Assembly (NCBI GenBank): GCA_946610035.1
Contig: CAMOCC010000019.1
Span: forward strand, 1 to 41,982
Direction: 5' to 3'
Origin: an uncultured Verrucomicrobiota bacterium
GTDB taxonomy: Bacteria; Verrucomicrobiota; Kiritimatiellia; RFP12; UBA1067
DNA length: 41,982 bases
Below, piece by piece: positions 1 through 10,119 of this stretch (position 1 is its first letter; each line of letters starts with the position of its first letter). Both the position numbers and the translations under genes were made by a program. A model generated the notes under the pieces. It searched no databases, was not told the DNA's origin, and saw only the letters and a list, made by a program, of their open reading frames with translations.

Positions 1-512
1 TCCTTGCCGACCTTGTCCATCGCCTCGGAGATCATCTTGCCGATCTCCTCGTCGCCGTTGGCGGAGAGCGTCGCGACCTGGGCGATCTCGTCCGCGCTCT
101 TCACCTTCTTCGCCTGCTTGGCGATGGACTCGACGACGGCGGCCGTCGCCTTGTCGATGCCGGCCTTGAGCGCCATCGCGTTCGCGCCGGCGGTGAGGTT
201 CTTGAGGCCCTCGCGGTAGATGGACTCCGCGAGCAGCGTCGCCGTGGTCGTGCCGTCGCCCGCGACGTCGTTCGTCTTCGAGGCGACTTCCTTCACCATC
301 TGGGCGCCCATGTTCTCGAACGGATCGGGAAGCTCGATCTCCTTGGCGACCGTGACGCCGTCCTTGGTGATCTGCGGCGAGCCGAACTTCTTGTCGAGAA
401 TGACGTTGCGGCCGGACGGGCCGAGGGTCGAGGTGACGGCGTTCGAGAGCTTCTCGACGCCTGCGAGTATCTTCTGACGCGCTTCGGCGTCGAACTTGAT
501 TTGCTTAGCCAT
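1..512 (-). CDS. groEL: Chaperonin GroEL (Hsp60), N-terminal part
   Basis: This is the 60-kDa chaperonin subunit that forms the ATP-driven folding chamber closed by GroES in the cytoplasm. Only the first 170 or so residues are visible; the gene runs off the left edge. The protein starts [13 protein letters not shown] and carries the equatorial ATP-binding features of the family: the TLGPSGRNV loop near residue 30, [10 protein letters not shown] near 50, and AGDGTTTAT near 85 with the catalytic-type Asp at about 86. The ATG at 512 is preceded by GGAG at 8-nt spacing. groES lies 74 bp upstream on the same strand, so the two should be co-transcribed. The gap between them holds a GC-rich hairpin that could set the GroES:GroEL ratio (inference). 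Confidence 0.97.
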   Translation of the reverse strand, partial: MAKQIKFDAEARQKILAGVEKLSNAVTSTLGPSGRNVILDKKFGSPQITKDGVTVAKEIELPDPFENMGAQMVKEVASKTNDVAGDGTTTATLLAESIYREGLKNLTAGANAMALKAGIDKATAAVVESIAKQAKKVKSADEIAQVATLSANGDEEIGKMISEAMDKVGK

Positions 513-533
513 AATGATTTCTCCAATTCCTTT

Positions 534-585
534 TGTGGGGGTGCGGGGGAGACGGGTCTCCCCCGTCCGTTCCCCGTCCGTTCCT
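534..585 (+). repeat. GC-rich palindromic element in the groES-groEL gap
   Basis: A perfect 8-bp stem, GGGGGAGA (545-552) and TCTCCCCC (557-564), with a CGGG loop, is followed by two copies of CCGTCCGTTCC (562-592 region). A closely related element, GGGGTTCGGGGAGA then TCCCCGTCCGTTCCC, lies in the opposite orientation inside valS at 24861-24900. Two related copies in unrelated places suggest a dispersed REP-like palindrome, not a groE-specific terminator. There is no U-run on the groE strand, so termination is unlikely; mRNA processing or stabilisation is possible. Confidence 0.6.
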
Positions 586-586
586 T

Positions 587-874
587 TTACTTCTCAATCA
601 CTCCCAGGAGGTCCTCCTCCCTGACGAGCTGCAGCTTCTTGCCGTCGACCTTGACTTCAGTGCCGCCGTACTTGGGCAGAAGGACCGTGTCGCCAGCCTT
701 GACGTCGAAGGCGACTTCCTTGCCGTCCTTGTCGGTCTTCTTGCCGACGGAGAGCACCTTGCCCTGCATGGGCTTTTCCTTGGCCGAATCGGGGATTATG
801 ATGCCGCCGACGGTCTGTTCCTTCTCTTCGATCGGTTCAACGAGAACGCGATCGCCCAGGGGTCTGATTTTCAT
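587..874 (-). CDS. groES: Co-chaperonin GroES (Hsp10)
   Basis: This is the seven-membered lid of the GroEL chamber. At 95 residues it has the usual length. It begins [14 protein letters not shown] and contains the mobile-loop region with the [18 protein letters not shown]-type signature (about residues 23-40) that docks on GroEL, then the [11 protein letters not shown] beta-barrel motif. A strong Shine-Dalgarno, AAAGGAG, sits 8-9 nt before the ATG, in the gap downstream of dnaK. The order of transcription is dnaK, groES, groEL. No CIRCE element was found in front of it. Confidence 0.97.
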   Translation of the reverse strand: MKIRPLGDRVLVEPIEEKEQTVGGIIIPDSAKEKPMQGKVLSVGKKTDKDGKEVAFDVKAGDTVLLPKYGGTEVKVDGKKLQLVREEDLLGVIEK

Positions 875-890
875 TTATGTATTCTCCTTT

Positions 891-940
891 GTTTATTCGA
901 TTGCCGTCGATTGCAGTCGTTCGCTTTCGACCGCTTTCGA
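891..940 (-). repeat. Five phased decamers between dnaK and groES
   Basis: On the plus strand the gap reads as consecutive 10-base units: GTTTATTCGA, TTGCCGTCGA, TTGCAGTCGT, TCGCTTTCGA and CCGCTTTCGA. Four end in TCGA and one in TCGT. A 10-bp period places each TCGA on the same face of the helix. The array fills nearly all of the space between the dnaK stop (945) and the groES Shine-Dalgarno. It could be a regulator site or simply a tandem duplication; the sequence does not decide. Confidence 0.6.
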
Positions 941-944
941 CAAA

Positions 945-2870
<1,926 letters not shown>

Positions 2871-3092
2871 AGTCTTTTTCTTCCTTCTCTGCCGCCTTAC
2901 TGGGGCGACGCAAAGATACTAGCAGATAGCGTGCCAAGGATGTTTTGGGACACTCAACCCTGTGCAACTGGGACATTGGCGTGTCACACTGGGTCAAAAT
3001 GTCACATGTCGGGCAGTCCGCCCTACAGGCATGTCCCACACCGCCCTGCCCGACGCATGGCGCCTTACTCGCGCCATTCGGAGTTTGATCCG
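2871..3092 (-). promoter_or_regulatory. dnaK leader region with inverted and direct repeats
   Basis: This 222-bp region between the lipase stop and dnaK should hold the dnaK promoter. Visible structure includes a perfect 9-bp inverted repeat, GTCGGGCAG (3008-3016) and CTGCCCGAC (3046-3054), 29 bp apart; two TGTGACA direct repeats about 18 bp apart (minus strand, roughly 2983-3006); and several GGGACA/TGTCCC words. A possible extended -10, TGCTAGTAT, lies near 2918-2926 on the minus strand. No CIRCE (TTAGCACTC-N9-GAGTGCTAA) and no convincing sigma-32 promoter were found. Which repeat is the operator cannot be decided from sequence alone. Confidence 0.4.
3057..3077 (-). terminator. Hairpin just after the lipase gene
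   Basis: A perfect 7-bp stem ATGGCGC/GCGCCAT (3057-3063 with 3071-3077) and a 7-nt loop begins 16 bp after the lipase stop. There is no T-run after it on the minus strand, so it is at best a weak intrinsic terminator or an mRNA-end hairpin. Confidence 0.35.
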
Positions 3093-4037
3093 TCAATCGT
3101 CCATCAAGTCCCTGAGCCATCCCGCGCGCCGTCCCGCCGCCCTTCTGCGCATGTCTACGAGCAGTCCGTCGATCGAGTGGTTGGCGAAGCGCAGGTTGTC
3201 CACCTCGTAGATCGCGCCGACAAGCTGCGTCCCCGGTATCGCCGACACGGGGTCGCCCTTGCTGCGCACGTTGGCGATTACGGACTTCGCGCCCTCTACG
3301 CGCTCGCGCGCGAACGACTGCAGGCTTATGACGGATATGCCCGCCGCATTGTACGTGCGGCACATGACGCGCTCCACGGACGGAAGCTCCAGTACGGAGT
3401 ATGCCGCTATGCCGCCGCCGAGGGAATGTCCCGCAACCGACACACGCGTCTCAGGGTAGGCGCGCCTCACGGCCGCCAGCACCTCCGCGCCGCGGACGTA
3501 CTGCACAGGCAGGCCCCCGCCGCCCTGCTGGACGTCGACAAGCCAGTCCTGCGCCCAGTCCGCATCCTCGCCGGGCGCGTTCGACCCCCTGTAGGACACG
3601 ACAACCTCAGAGCCGCCGGACGACTCCAGGAGCCTTGCACCGAAGCCCGTGCCATCCACGTCCTCCAGATATCCGGTCGCCTCCTCGTAGCTGTAGCGCC
3701 CCTGCGGGAGGCCGAGCCGCGCCACCGCGTCGGCGGAAAGCGGACGGAAGCCCTCCGGCAAGTCGGGTTTGTTGCGGTAGGCGGACGCCGCCAGCTCGCC
3801 GCAGCGGATGCAGTACGCCTGCTCGTCCGGACCCATGTCGTCGGCGAAGGAGAGTATCGACGCACCCGCCCACGCAACTGTTGACTTTACGGCGCCGGTG
3901 GCAGACGAAACGGCATCCGTCGAAGTGCGGACGACGACGTTGTCGTCCCCGTACCCGGTTTCGAGAATGCGGCACCCCGCGCACGCAACCTCTATTGCGC
4001 ACGCGCCGATGCGGATTGCAAATGACTTCACTTTCAT
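3093..4037 (-). CDS. Class-3-lipase-type alpha/beta hydrolase
   Basis: This 314-residue protein is probably a lipase or esterase of the lipase_3/Mbeg1-like (DUF2974) group. The nucleophile elbow is AGHSLGGGIA with Ser205. Asp262 in RSKGDPVSAIPG and His287 in FANHSIDGL complete a plausible Ser-Asp-His triad in family order. The VVVSYRGSN segment (about 146-153) matches the oxyanion-loop strand of class 3 lipases. The N-terminus (MKVKSFAIRIGACAIEVACAGC) is mildly hydrophobic and could be an export signal, but no clean cleavage site or lipobox is seen. It has its own promoter 8-36 bp upstream and appears monocistronic. The physiological substrate is unknown; its position beside the lipid cassette may be incidental. 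Confidence 0.8.
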   Translation of the reverse strand: MKVKSFAIRIGACAIEVACAGCRILETGYGDDNVVVRTSTDAVSSATGAVKSTVAWAGASILSFADDMGPDEQAYCIRCGELAASAYRNKPDLPEGFRPLSADAVARLGLPQGRYSYEEATGYLEDVDGTGFGARLLESSGGSEVVVSYRGSNAPGEDADWAQDWLVDVQQGGGGLPVQYVRGAEVLAAVRRAYPETRVSVAGHSLGGGIAAYSVLELPSVERVMCRTYNAAGISVISLQSFARERVEGAKSVIANVRSKGDPVSAIPGTQLVGAIYEVDNLRFANHSIDGLLVDMRRRAAGRRAGWLRDLMDD

Positions 4038-4044
4038 GCCTTTC

Positions 4045-4073
4045 AGTATATCAAAGCGTCATGGCCGCGTCAA
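4045..4073 (-). promoter_or_regulatory. Promoter of the lipase gene (sigma-70 type, extended -10)
   Basis: On the minus strand, a -35 box TTGACG (4068-4073), a 17-bp spacer and TATACT (4045-4050) preceded by TGA make a near-consensus extended -10 promoter. Only 7 bases separate the -10 box from the ATG at 4037, so transcription should start at or next to the start codon and give a leaderless mRNA. Confidence 0.75.
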
Positions 4074-4088
4074 TGCGGCATAGACCGC

Positions 4089-5213
4089 CTAGTCCCGCCG
4101 GGAGGAGAGAACCAGCGTCGCGTTGCTTCCGCCGAAGGCGAAGGAGTTGGAAAGCGCCGTCCGGACGTATGTCGAATTGCCCACACCGGGGACCGGGAAA
4201 GGCGCAAGCGAGCGGTCGACTTCCAGGACGGCGTGCGGCGGCGCGAATGCGCCGTCGCGCATTGCAATCCAGCAGAGCGCCGCCTCTATCGCGCCGGCCG
4301 CGCCGAGGGTGTGCCCCGTCAGCGGCTTCGTCGAGGAGGCCGGTACGCCGTCCCCGAAGACGCGCCGTACCGCCGCGCACTCCATCGAGTCGTTGTACAC
4401 CGTCCCCGTGCCGTGCAGGTTGATGTAGTCCACATCGGACGGCGCGAGCCCCGCATCGGCGAGCGCCGCGCGCATCGAAGCCTCCGCGCCCCGCCCCTCC
4501 GGATCGGGCGCCGTGAGATGGTACGCGTCCGACGTCTCGCCGACGCCTAGGAGCGCGATCCCCTCCTCGCCCCCACCGGCCCTGCGCATGATGAAGAGCG
4601 CCGCGCCTTCTCCCAGGTTTATGCCGTCGCGGTCCGCGGCGAGCGGACGCGTCAATCGCGGCGACATCGCCTCCAGGGAGTGGAATCCGTTCACGACAAT
4701 ACGCGTGAATGCGTCCGCGCCACCGACCACCACGGCGTCGCACAGCCCCTCCGCGAGGAGCCGCCTTGCCGACGCGAACACCTTCGCGCTCGACGAGCAC
4801 GCAGTCGACACGACCCACGCCGGGCCCTTCACGCCCCACTTCTCCGCCAGCCGCCCGGCGGGATAGGACATGTCGATCCTGTCGGGATTGGAGGTGAACT
4901 CCTCCATCGTCGAATTGCTGCTGCCGACGACCGCGCCGATCCGCTCAGGCGCAAGCTCAAGCCGCGCAAGCGCTGGCGCGATCTGCGACATCGCAGCGTC
5001 CAGGAGCGCGCCCACGCGAGTCGGCGCACCGGCGAAGGCGGACTCCTCCATCGCGGCGAAGCCGAAGAAGGTCGATTCGCCGTCCGCGAGCACACAGTCG
5101 GTCCGCTTCATGACGGACGTGTCGCCGGCCTTCAATCGCAAAGCCGTCTCCTCGACTCCGCATCCGAGCGCGGAGACGATTCCCAAATCGGTCAGAAGGT
5201 ATCTCCCTTTCAT
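4089..5213 (-). CDS. Beta-ketoacyl-ACP synthase (FabF/aryl-polyene ketosynthase type)
   Basis: Condensing enzyme that extends an ACP-bound acyl chain by two carbons with malonyl-ACP. At 374 residues it is a little shorter than FabB/FabF (about 410). The full Cys-His-His triad is present: Cys139 in VSTACSSSAK, His267 in NLHGTGT, and His301 in LTGHTLGAAG, plus the C-terminal NSFAFGGSNA loop. The chosen ATG follows GGGGGAG, which overlaps the end of the exporter gene (stop 5216-5218). The longer open frame upstream encodes low-complexity Arg-rich sequence and is rejected. It is the last gene of the cassette and has no visible chain-length-factor partner here. It is ketosynthase-active by residue content; the product is unknown. 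Confidence 0.9.
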   Translation of the reverse strand: MKGRYLLTDLGIVSALGCGVEETALRLKAGDTSVMKRTDCVLADGESTFFGFAAMEESAFAGAPTRVGALLDAAMSQIAPALARLELAPERIGAVVGSSNSTMEEFTSNPDRIDMSYPAGRLAEKWGVKGPAWVVSTACSSSAKVFASARRLLAEGLCDAVVVGGADAFTRIVVNGFHSLEAMSPRLTRPLAADRDGINLGEGAALFIMRRAGGGEEGIALLGVGETSDAYHLTAPDPEGRGAEASMRAALADAGLAPSDVDYINLHGTGTVYNDSMECAAVRRVFGDGVPASSTKPLTGHTLGAAGAIEAALCWIAMRDGAFAPPHAVLEVDRSLAPFPVPGVGNSTYVRTALSNSFAFGGSNATLVLSSRRD

Positions 5214-5215
5214 CT

Positions 5216-8209
5216 TCAACTCCCCCACTTGAACCACTGGTCGGGATATTCGCCTGAAACTTCGGCGAGTGCGTCGGCATACCCCGCAGCCATGCCGTTC
5301 ACGTCGTCCTTGAGCCGCCTCACGATTGCGCGGTAGCGCCCGGGGCGCTCCTCGACGCATGCGACGAAGTAGACCGGATGCTCCAGCGCACGGGCGAGGC
5401 GGAACGCCCCCTCCGCGAGCTCGAATTCGCGTCCGCGCGCCGTCACGCGCCGCACGCGCCCGAAGGTGCGGTCCGCCGCCATGACGAGCGAATCGCCCCT
5501 GTCGAGCGCGTCTCCCGCCGCGAAGACAGTCCCCGCGCCGAACTCCGATATCGGATGGATGACGACCTTCCGGCGCTTAGCGTGGCGGAGGTAGAAGCGG
5601 TTGAAGACGCCTGTGCGATCGAACTCCATCCAGGCATGGAAGACGACGTCGCATTCCCCGAGCGCGGCGAGGACCTCTATCGTGCCGACATGGGACGAGA
5701 GGACGAACACTCCGCGCCGCGCCTCGACGTCCGCGACGAACGCCTCCGCATCGCGCGAGCCGTCCAAAACGACCTCCGGCAGCCGTCCGCCCTCGGCCAT
5801 GACGACAAGCTTGTCAGAAAGCGAGCGAGTGAAGGCGACGGTCTTCGCCATGCGCGGCGAGGCCCGCCTCACACCGCCGGAGAAGAGCCACACCGTCGCC
5901 CCGACAAGCGAGGCGAGGAGGTGGAGCGCGCCGAGTCCGAACACGCGGTATACGAGCCACAGCGTCTCCATGCCGAGAGGCGAGGCGCCGTGCTCCGTCT
6001 TCTCCCCATGCTCGGGCCGCCTTTCGACCGCCGTCGCAAACGCAGCGAGGAAGGCCACGGGGAGTCCGACGCCGAGCGTCAAGCCGAAGGCACCGACCAC
6101 GGGGAAGGACGCGAATGCCAGGAGTCCGAAGCCGACCAGGCTCGTGAGAAGAGAGCAGACGGCGGGCTTGAGCGCGGCGAAGCCTCCGTCCCTGAGGAAT
6201 ACGGCGTAGTCTATTCCCATTCCGACGAGGAGGAAGGACGCGAGAAGGTGGAAGAGGTTGACGCTCCGTCCCATCCAGCCCAGCGCCGATCCGACGACGG
6301 CGAGCGCGAGGAGCGAGGGCGCGAGGACGGAGAGGGCGTGGCGGCGGTATATTGCAAGGAGTATGGCGAGCATGAGGCAAAGCGAAAACCCGAGCCTCCT
6401 CAAAGTCTCGTGCGTCCATCCCGTCAGCACCTCGGCAAGGCGCCTTCTCGGCTGGAAGAACTCAACCCCGCACTGCCCTTCTCCAGCCCTATCCGACCCT
6501 TCTCCGACCCCATCCGACCCTACTCCGACCCTAATCGACCCTAGCTCCACCGAGGGCACCACAAGCGAATCCCCGCAGACGAAGGCATGTGCGACGACCG
6601 CCGGAAGCTCCCCGAACCCGATCGCCTCCGGCGGCCGCGGCGCGGCGGGCGCGGCGATTCCAAGCGCCGCCGCGTGCGCCTCGCCCTGTTCCGCGTAGAG
6701 TCTTGCGACGTCTTGCGCAACGGCGCGCCGCACGGCGAGCGACGGAATCAGCGCGGAAAGGTGCGGCGTCCCTTCGGGAATCGCAAGCGACTCCTCCTTG
6801 GCGATGAGTTCTTCGAGGCTTCCGCCGCCGATCACCAAAGTGCCGCGCTCGCCGTCGGCGGCGCCGCTGCGCTCCGCGAGGAAGCGCTCGGCGGCGGCGA
6901 TGTCTGCGGGCGAACGATACAGCGACTCCGGCGTGGTTGCGAAGCGGACGAAGCATAGTCCGGCGCCGGCAGCCGCCGCGACGAGCGCCGCTACAGTCTT
7001 GACCAAACGATTGCGGCTTGCGAGCCAGATTGCGGACGGCCCGTCGTCGTCCGTTTCGTCCCTCGCCTCCCTCGGGTAGCCGAAGAGCACCATCGCCAGC
7101 GCGGCGGCGAGCCCCGTCCCCAGGAACACCGCGCTCTGGCGCAGCACTGGAAGCGACGACATGAGAAGCGGCAGCAGACTCACCTCCGTGGTTGCCCACG
7201 ATACGACAAGAGACTTAACGACTTGGCGATTGCATCCGCGCCTGCGCAACAGCCAGTGGAATGAGTAGTCCACGACGAGTCCGAGAAGCGTGGTCCCGAG
7301 GACTATCGTCATCAAGTGGATCGAGTCGAAGGATACGGCGAGCGCGGCGAAACCCGCCAGCGCGGCCGTCGCAATGGAGAGGGCGAGAAGCGGCAGCCAG
7401 CGCCACGAGCCGAAGGCGAAAAGCGAGAGGAGGATTATGAAGAGGACGGACGCAACGGACAGCGCCCCGATCTCGCGCTTGCATTTCGCCGCAGTGACGG
7501 CGGTGTGGAGCGGAACCCCGCATGCGGCGAAGGATACGCCCTCGCGGGCGGACGCGGCGAACGCCTCGTCGAGGCGCGCCTTGAAGTCCATCAGCCTGTC
7601 CGCGTCGGACGCGACTTCGCGCTTCAGTTCCATGACGAGCATTACGGCTGTGACGCCGTTAGTCTCCGCCGTGAGGAGTCCGCGCCTCGGCGTCCAGCCC
7701 GCCTGGGCGGACGACGCAAGCGACTTCACGTAGTCCTCGGAGAGTCCGAACGGATCGACCGCGACCGGAAACAGCGGCGGCGATGGATCTGTGAAGAGGC
7801 GCTTCACATGGCGCCTTGCGATCATCGCGCGTCCCTCCGGCGTCGCAAGGTCGGCGCGCGCGGACGGAGATACGAGGCCCGCCCCGTGGGCGGCGACGAA
7901 GTCGAGGACGTCCCCGAGGCCGTCCGCATCGACGCGGCAGCGGACCGCTTCGCAGTCGTTCGTCGGGAGCCTCGTGGCGAGGGCCAGGGCGGACTCCGCC
8001 GCAGCGGCCGCATCGGGCGACGACACGAGGACCGGGACCATGGCGGACGACTTCGCGCGGACCGCCTCGGGTACGGCCTTCACTGCGTCGCCGACAAGGT
8101 CTTCCAGTGAAGTGCGGACGGCGACGGATTTCGAGACGAAGGCTACGGCCGCAAGCGCTGCGAGGGCGATCGGCGCGAGGACGGCGAAGATAATGCGCTT
8201 CGAAGGCAC
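5216..8209 (-). CDS. RND/MMPL lipid exporter fused to a LpxL-like acyltransferase
   Basis: This 997-residue two-part protein has an N-terminal exporter of the COG4258/MMPL type. An N-terminal membrane anchor, a periplasmic loop, a five- to six-helix bundle with GLVVDYSFHWLL, a second periplasmic loop, and a second bundle with GMGIDYAVFLRDG (the Asp typical of proton-driven RND pumps) follow in order. After about residue 760 comes a LpxL/HtrB-type acyltransferase domain: SSHVGTIEVL (an HX4E variant of HX4D/E), then VMAADRTFG, and a C-terminal DQWFKWGS resembling the family's QWxW tail. Start is GTG with AAGGAG overlapping the previous stop. In-frame GACCCTA repeats lie in the second periplasmic loop (about residues 555-574). 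In aryl polyene clusters these two functions are usually separate genes; the fusion suggests export and acyl transfer are coupled. Confidence 0.88.
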   Translation of the reverse strand: MPSKRIIFAVLAPIALAALAAVAFVSKSVAVRTSLEDLVGDAVKAVPEAVRAKSSAMVPVLVSSPDAAAAAESALALATRLPTNDCEAVRCRVDADGLGDVLDFVAAHGAGLVSPSARADLATPEGRAMIARRHVKRLFTDPSPPLFPVAVDPFGLSEDYVKSLASSAQAGWTPRRGLLTAETNGVTAVMLVMELKREVASDADRLMDFKARLDEAFAASAREGVSFAACGVPLHTAVTAAKCKREIGALSVASVLFIILLSLFAFGSWRWLPLLALSIATAALAGFAALAVSFDSIHLMTIVLGTTLLGLVVDYSFHWLLRRRGCNRQVVKSLVVSWATTEVSLLPLLMSSLPVLRQSAVFLGTGLAAALAMVLFGYPREARDETDDDGPSAIWLASRNRLVKTVAALVAAAAGAGLCFVRFATTPESLYRSPADIAAAERFLAERSGAADGERGTLVIGGGSLEELIAKEESLAIPEGTPHLSALIPSLAVRRAVAQDVARLYAEQGEAHAAALGIAAPAAPRPPEAIGFGELPAVVAHAFVCGDSLVVPSVELGSIRVGVGSDGVGEGSDRAGEGQCGVEFFQPRRRLAEVLTGWTHETLRRLGFSLCLMLAILLAIYRRHALSVLAPSLLALAVVGSALGWMGRSVNLFHLLASFLLVGMGIDYAVFLRDGGFAALKPAVCSLLTSLVGFGLLAFASFPVVGAFGLTLGVGLPVAFLAAFATAVERRPEHGEKTEHGASPLGMETLWLVYRVFGLGALHLLASLVGATVWLFSGGVRRASPRMAKTVAFTRSLSDKLVVMAEGGRLPEVVLDGSRDAEAFVADVEARRGVFVLSSHVGTIEVLAALGECDVVFHAWMEFDRTGVFNRFYLRHAKRRKVVIHPISEFGAGTVFAAGDALDRGDSLVMAADRTFGRVRRVTARGREFELAEGAFRLARALEHPVYFVACVEERPGRYRAIVRRLKDDVNGMAAGYADALAEVSGEYPDQWFKWGS
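6489..6544 (-). repeat. In-frame 10/11-bp GACCCTA-type repeat inside the exporter gene
   Basis: Five CCGACCC/TCGACCC words lie at alternating 10- and 11-bp spacing, so two units make 21 bp, or seven codons. The minus strand reads GSIRVGVGSDGVGEGSDRAG-like sequence. Of the three minus-strand frames of this unit, only this one lacks stop codons (the others contain TAG). The same peptide pattern appears in the UDG-like protein and in DnaG. Confidence 0.9.
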
Positions 8210-8215
8210 CTTCGG

Positions 8216-8803
8216 TCACTCCTTCCAGAGAAGGTGTCCGCGCCGTGCGAGCTCTGTGAAGACGAGCGTCGTCACGCCTCCGTCGGCCGACTTGAGAACG
8301 GCCTTGTCGACAGTCGCGCCGCCTGTTATCTCGACGGACTCGGCGAGCCGCTTCATATCCCCGACCTTCGGCTCGAAGCGGAGCGTCCACCTCCCGTCGT
8401 CGAGGAACCTCGTCTCCACGGTGAACGCACCGTCGAAGGCCTTCGGGTCGCCGGCGAGGAAGGCGTCCGTCTCGCGGCGGACGTCGTCGTAGTGCGGGAG
8501 GTCCTTCAGCGGCTTCACGCGGCGTCCGTCCTCGTCCGCAAACGCCATTTCGTTCGTGGTCATCGTGACGGTCGAGGGGAACGGATGCCTGACGTCCCAG
8601 ACGATCCCCCTTCCGGCGGCGCAGGAGACGACGCCAGTCGAGACGAGCGTTGCGGTCGAACCCGCAAGCTTCCGCTCCATCCTCCATGCGGCGTCGGAGT
8701 CAAGCGCGCGCCTGAGCGCCGATTCGCAAGTGGACGGTATCGTCATGGCGGCGGCGGCGTGGACGAAGGCGAATGCGGCGATGGCTGCGAGACGTGAAAT
8801 CAT
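8216..8803 (-). CDS. LolA-like periplasmic lipid/lipoprotein carrier
   Basis: This 195-residue protein has a clear Sec signal peptide (MISRLAAIAAFAFVHAAAAM, cleavage after an AAA run). The mature part fits COG2834/LolA-type carriers: amphipathic strands such as LVSTGVVSC, RGIVWDVRHPFPSTVTM, and FRFEPKVGDMKRLAESVEI that would build a half-barrel for a lipid tail. It is the LolA-like member normally found in aryl polyene and related lipid cassettes. The ATG overlaps the stop of the adenylation-dehydratase gene by ATGA (8800-8803), and the exporter starts 6 bp after its stop. It would accept the lipid in the periplasm and pass it toward the outer membrane (inference from family and context). Confidence 0.85.
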   Translation of the reverse strand: MISRLAAIAAFAFVHAAAAMTIPSTCESALRRALDSDAAWRMERKLAGSTATLVSTGVVSCAAGRGIVWDVRHPFPSTVTMTTNEMAFADEDGRRVKPLKDLPHYDDVRRETDAFLAGDPKAFDGAFTVETRFLDDGRWTLRFEPKVGDMKRLAESVEITGGATVDKAVLKSADGGVTTLVFTELARRGHLLWKE

Positions 8804-10119
8804 TGCGGCGCCCCCTCCACGACGCCGGACGTACAGCGTCCGTTCGGCCCCGCGATCTCGAATTCGAACGAGCCCTCCCCGCGGCGCTTGACCGAGAGCG
8901 AGACCTCCTCGCCGGGGACGATTATCTTCTGGAACTTGAGTCGCTTGAAGACGCACGATTCGGGATAGTCGCGGAAGACCTGCCTTGCAAAGTGGCGGAT
9001 GAAGTAAAGCTGGGCGACGCCGGGGAGGATGGGGAACACGGGGAAGTGCCCCTTGAAGCAGGATAGGTCCGGAGGGAAGGAAAGCCGCGCCGCCAATGCG
9101 TCCGCCGACTCCTCCCATGAGAGGACCGCGGGTTCCGCGCACCAGGCGGCGAGCGCGTTCCGCACCGCCGCGGCGGTTGTCTTCCCCTGCTCGTTGTGCG
9201 GGAGTTCGCGGACGAAGCGGATGCGACGCGGGAAGGCCGACTCTCCGACGGCTTCGAGGAGGTCGCGGCGCAGGCGCGAGGCGAGGTCCGAGCAGCGCCC
9301 CTTCGCCAGCTCCGCCGCGCCTGCGGGGGAAAGGACCACCAATGCGCCGAGCCGGGCGACTCCGCTGCCGTAGGATTCGGCGCGGACGCGCGAGACGAGC
9401 GGATGGGACTCCATCGTCGCTTCGACGGCGGGAAGGGAAACGAACTTCTCGAGAATCTTCACACGGCGGTCGAGCCGTCCGAGGAGGAGGAAGCGGTCCG
9501 GCGACGTGAACTCCACCGCGTCCGCCATGACGAAAGGCCTCTCCATCGCGAACGGGGAATCGACGGCAAGCCCCTTCTCCCGGCTGCCTGTGGCCGACAC
9601 GCCCGGGACGAGCGTCCATTCAGGTCCGGCGGACTGCCTGCGCCACGCGACGGACCCCGCCTCGGTGCTACCGTACATCTCGAAGGGCGAGATTCCGAGG
9701 ATCTCGCGAACGGCCTGCGACGTCTCGGCGCGGAGGAGGCTCCCGGACGTCACGACGTCCTTCACGCGGCCCCTGAGCGAGGCGAAGTCGGGATGGGCGA
9801 GGGCCTTCTCAAGGAAGGAGGGCGTCGTCACGAGGAGGATCGCCCCCTCTCCGCTGCAGGCGAGGGAGGCGAGCTCCTCGACGGACGTCACGACCGCGTC
9901 CTCGACGCGGCTCCCGGCCGCCTCGGGTGCGCGGACGCGCCACAGTGCGCCGTACATGTGCTCGGGCCTCACTGTCGCGACGACGCGCGGAGCGTCCGCC
10001 CATATCTCGGGGAACGCCGCGACGAGCGCCGCGGCGTCCGCCCGCAGCGACTCCTCGGTCCGCACGATCCTCTTGGACGCCCCGGTCGAGCCGGAGGTTC
10101 CGAATACGACCTCACGCAC
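8800..10119 (-). CDS. AMP-dependent acyl ligase fused to a FabZ-like dehydratase
   Basis: This 439-residue fusion has an N-terminal adenylation (ANL) domain. Phosphate loop FGTSGSTGASKRI is at residues 6-18, the EMYGSTEAG motif near 165, LGRLDRRVKI near 230, and the C-terminal lysine motif NEQGKTTAAAV near 310. Residues about 335-439 form a hot-dog domain with KGHFPVFPILPGVAQ, the HFPxxPxxPG signature of 3-hydroxyacyl-ACP dehydratases. The usual acidic residue after PGV is Gln here. The ANL part begins at the phosphate loop and lacks the usual N-terminal subdomain. The start is GTG, overlapping the COG4648 gene by 8 bp. It probably loads an acid onto the neighbouring ACPs and dehydrates the extended chain. 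Confidence 0.85.
   Translation of the reverse strand: MREVVFGTSGSTGASKRIVRTEESLRADAAALVAAFPEIWADAPRVVATVRPEHMYGALWRVRAPEAAGSRVEDAVVTSVEELASLACSGEGAILLVTTPSFLEKALAHPDFASLRGRVKDVVTSGSLLRAETSQAVREILGISPFEMYGSTEAGSVAWRRQSAGPEWTLVPGVSATGSREKGLAVDSPFAMERPFVMADAVEFTSPDRFLLLGRLDRRVKILEKFVSLPAVEATMESHPLVSRVRAESYGSGVARLGALVVLSPAGAAELAKGRCSDLASRLRRDLLEAVGESAFPRRIRFVRELPHNEQGKTTAAAVRNALAAWCAEPAVLSWEESADALAARLSFPPDLSCFKGHFPVFPILPGVAQLYFIRHFARQVFRDYPESCVFKRLKFQKIIVPGEEVSLSVKRRGEGSFEFEIAGPNGRCTSGVVEGAPQ

Noticed and set aside
2871-3092. CIRCE operator in front of dnaK
   Set aside because: The inverted repeat there (GTCGGGCAG/CTGCCCGAC) does not match TTAGCACTC and its 29-bp spacing is wrong for CIRCE.
4089-5360. 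Longer ketosynthase start at 5360
   Set aside because: The extra 49 residues overlap the acyltransferase end and are Arg-rich; the ATG at 5213 has a strong SD and fits family N-termini.
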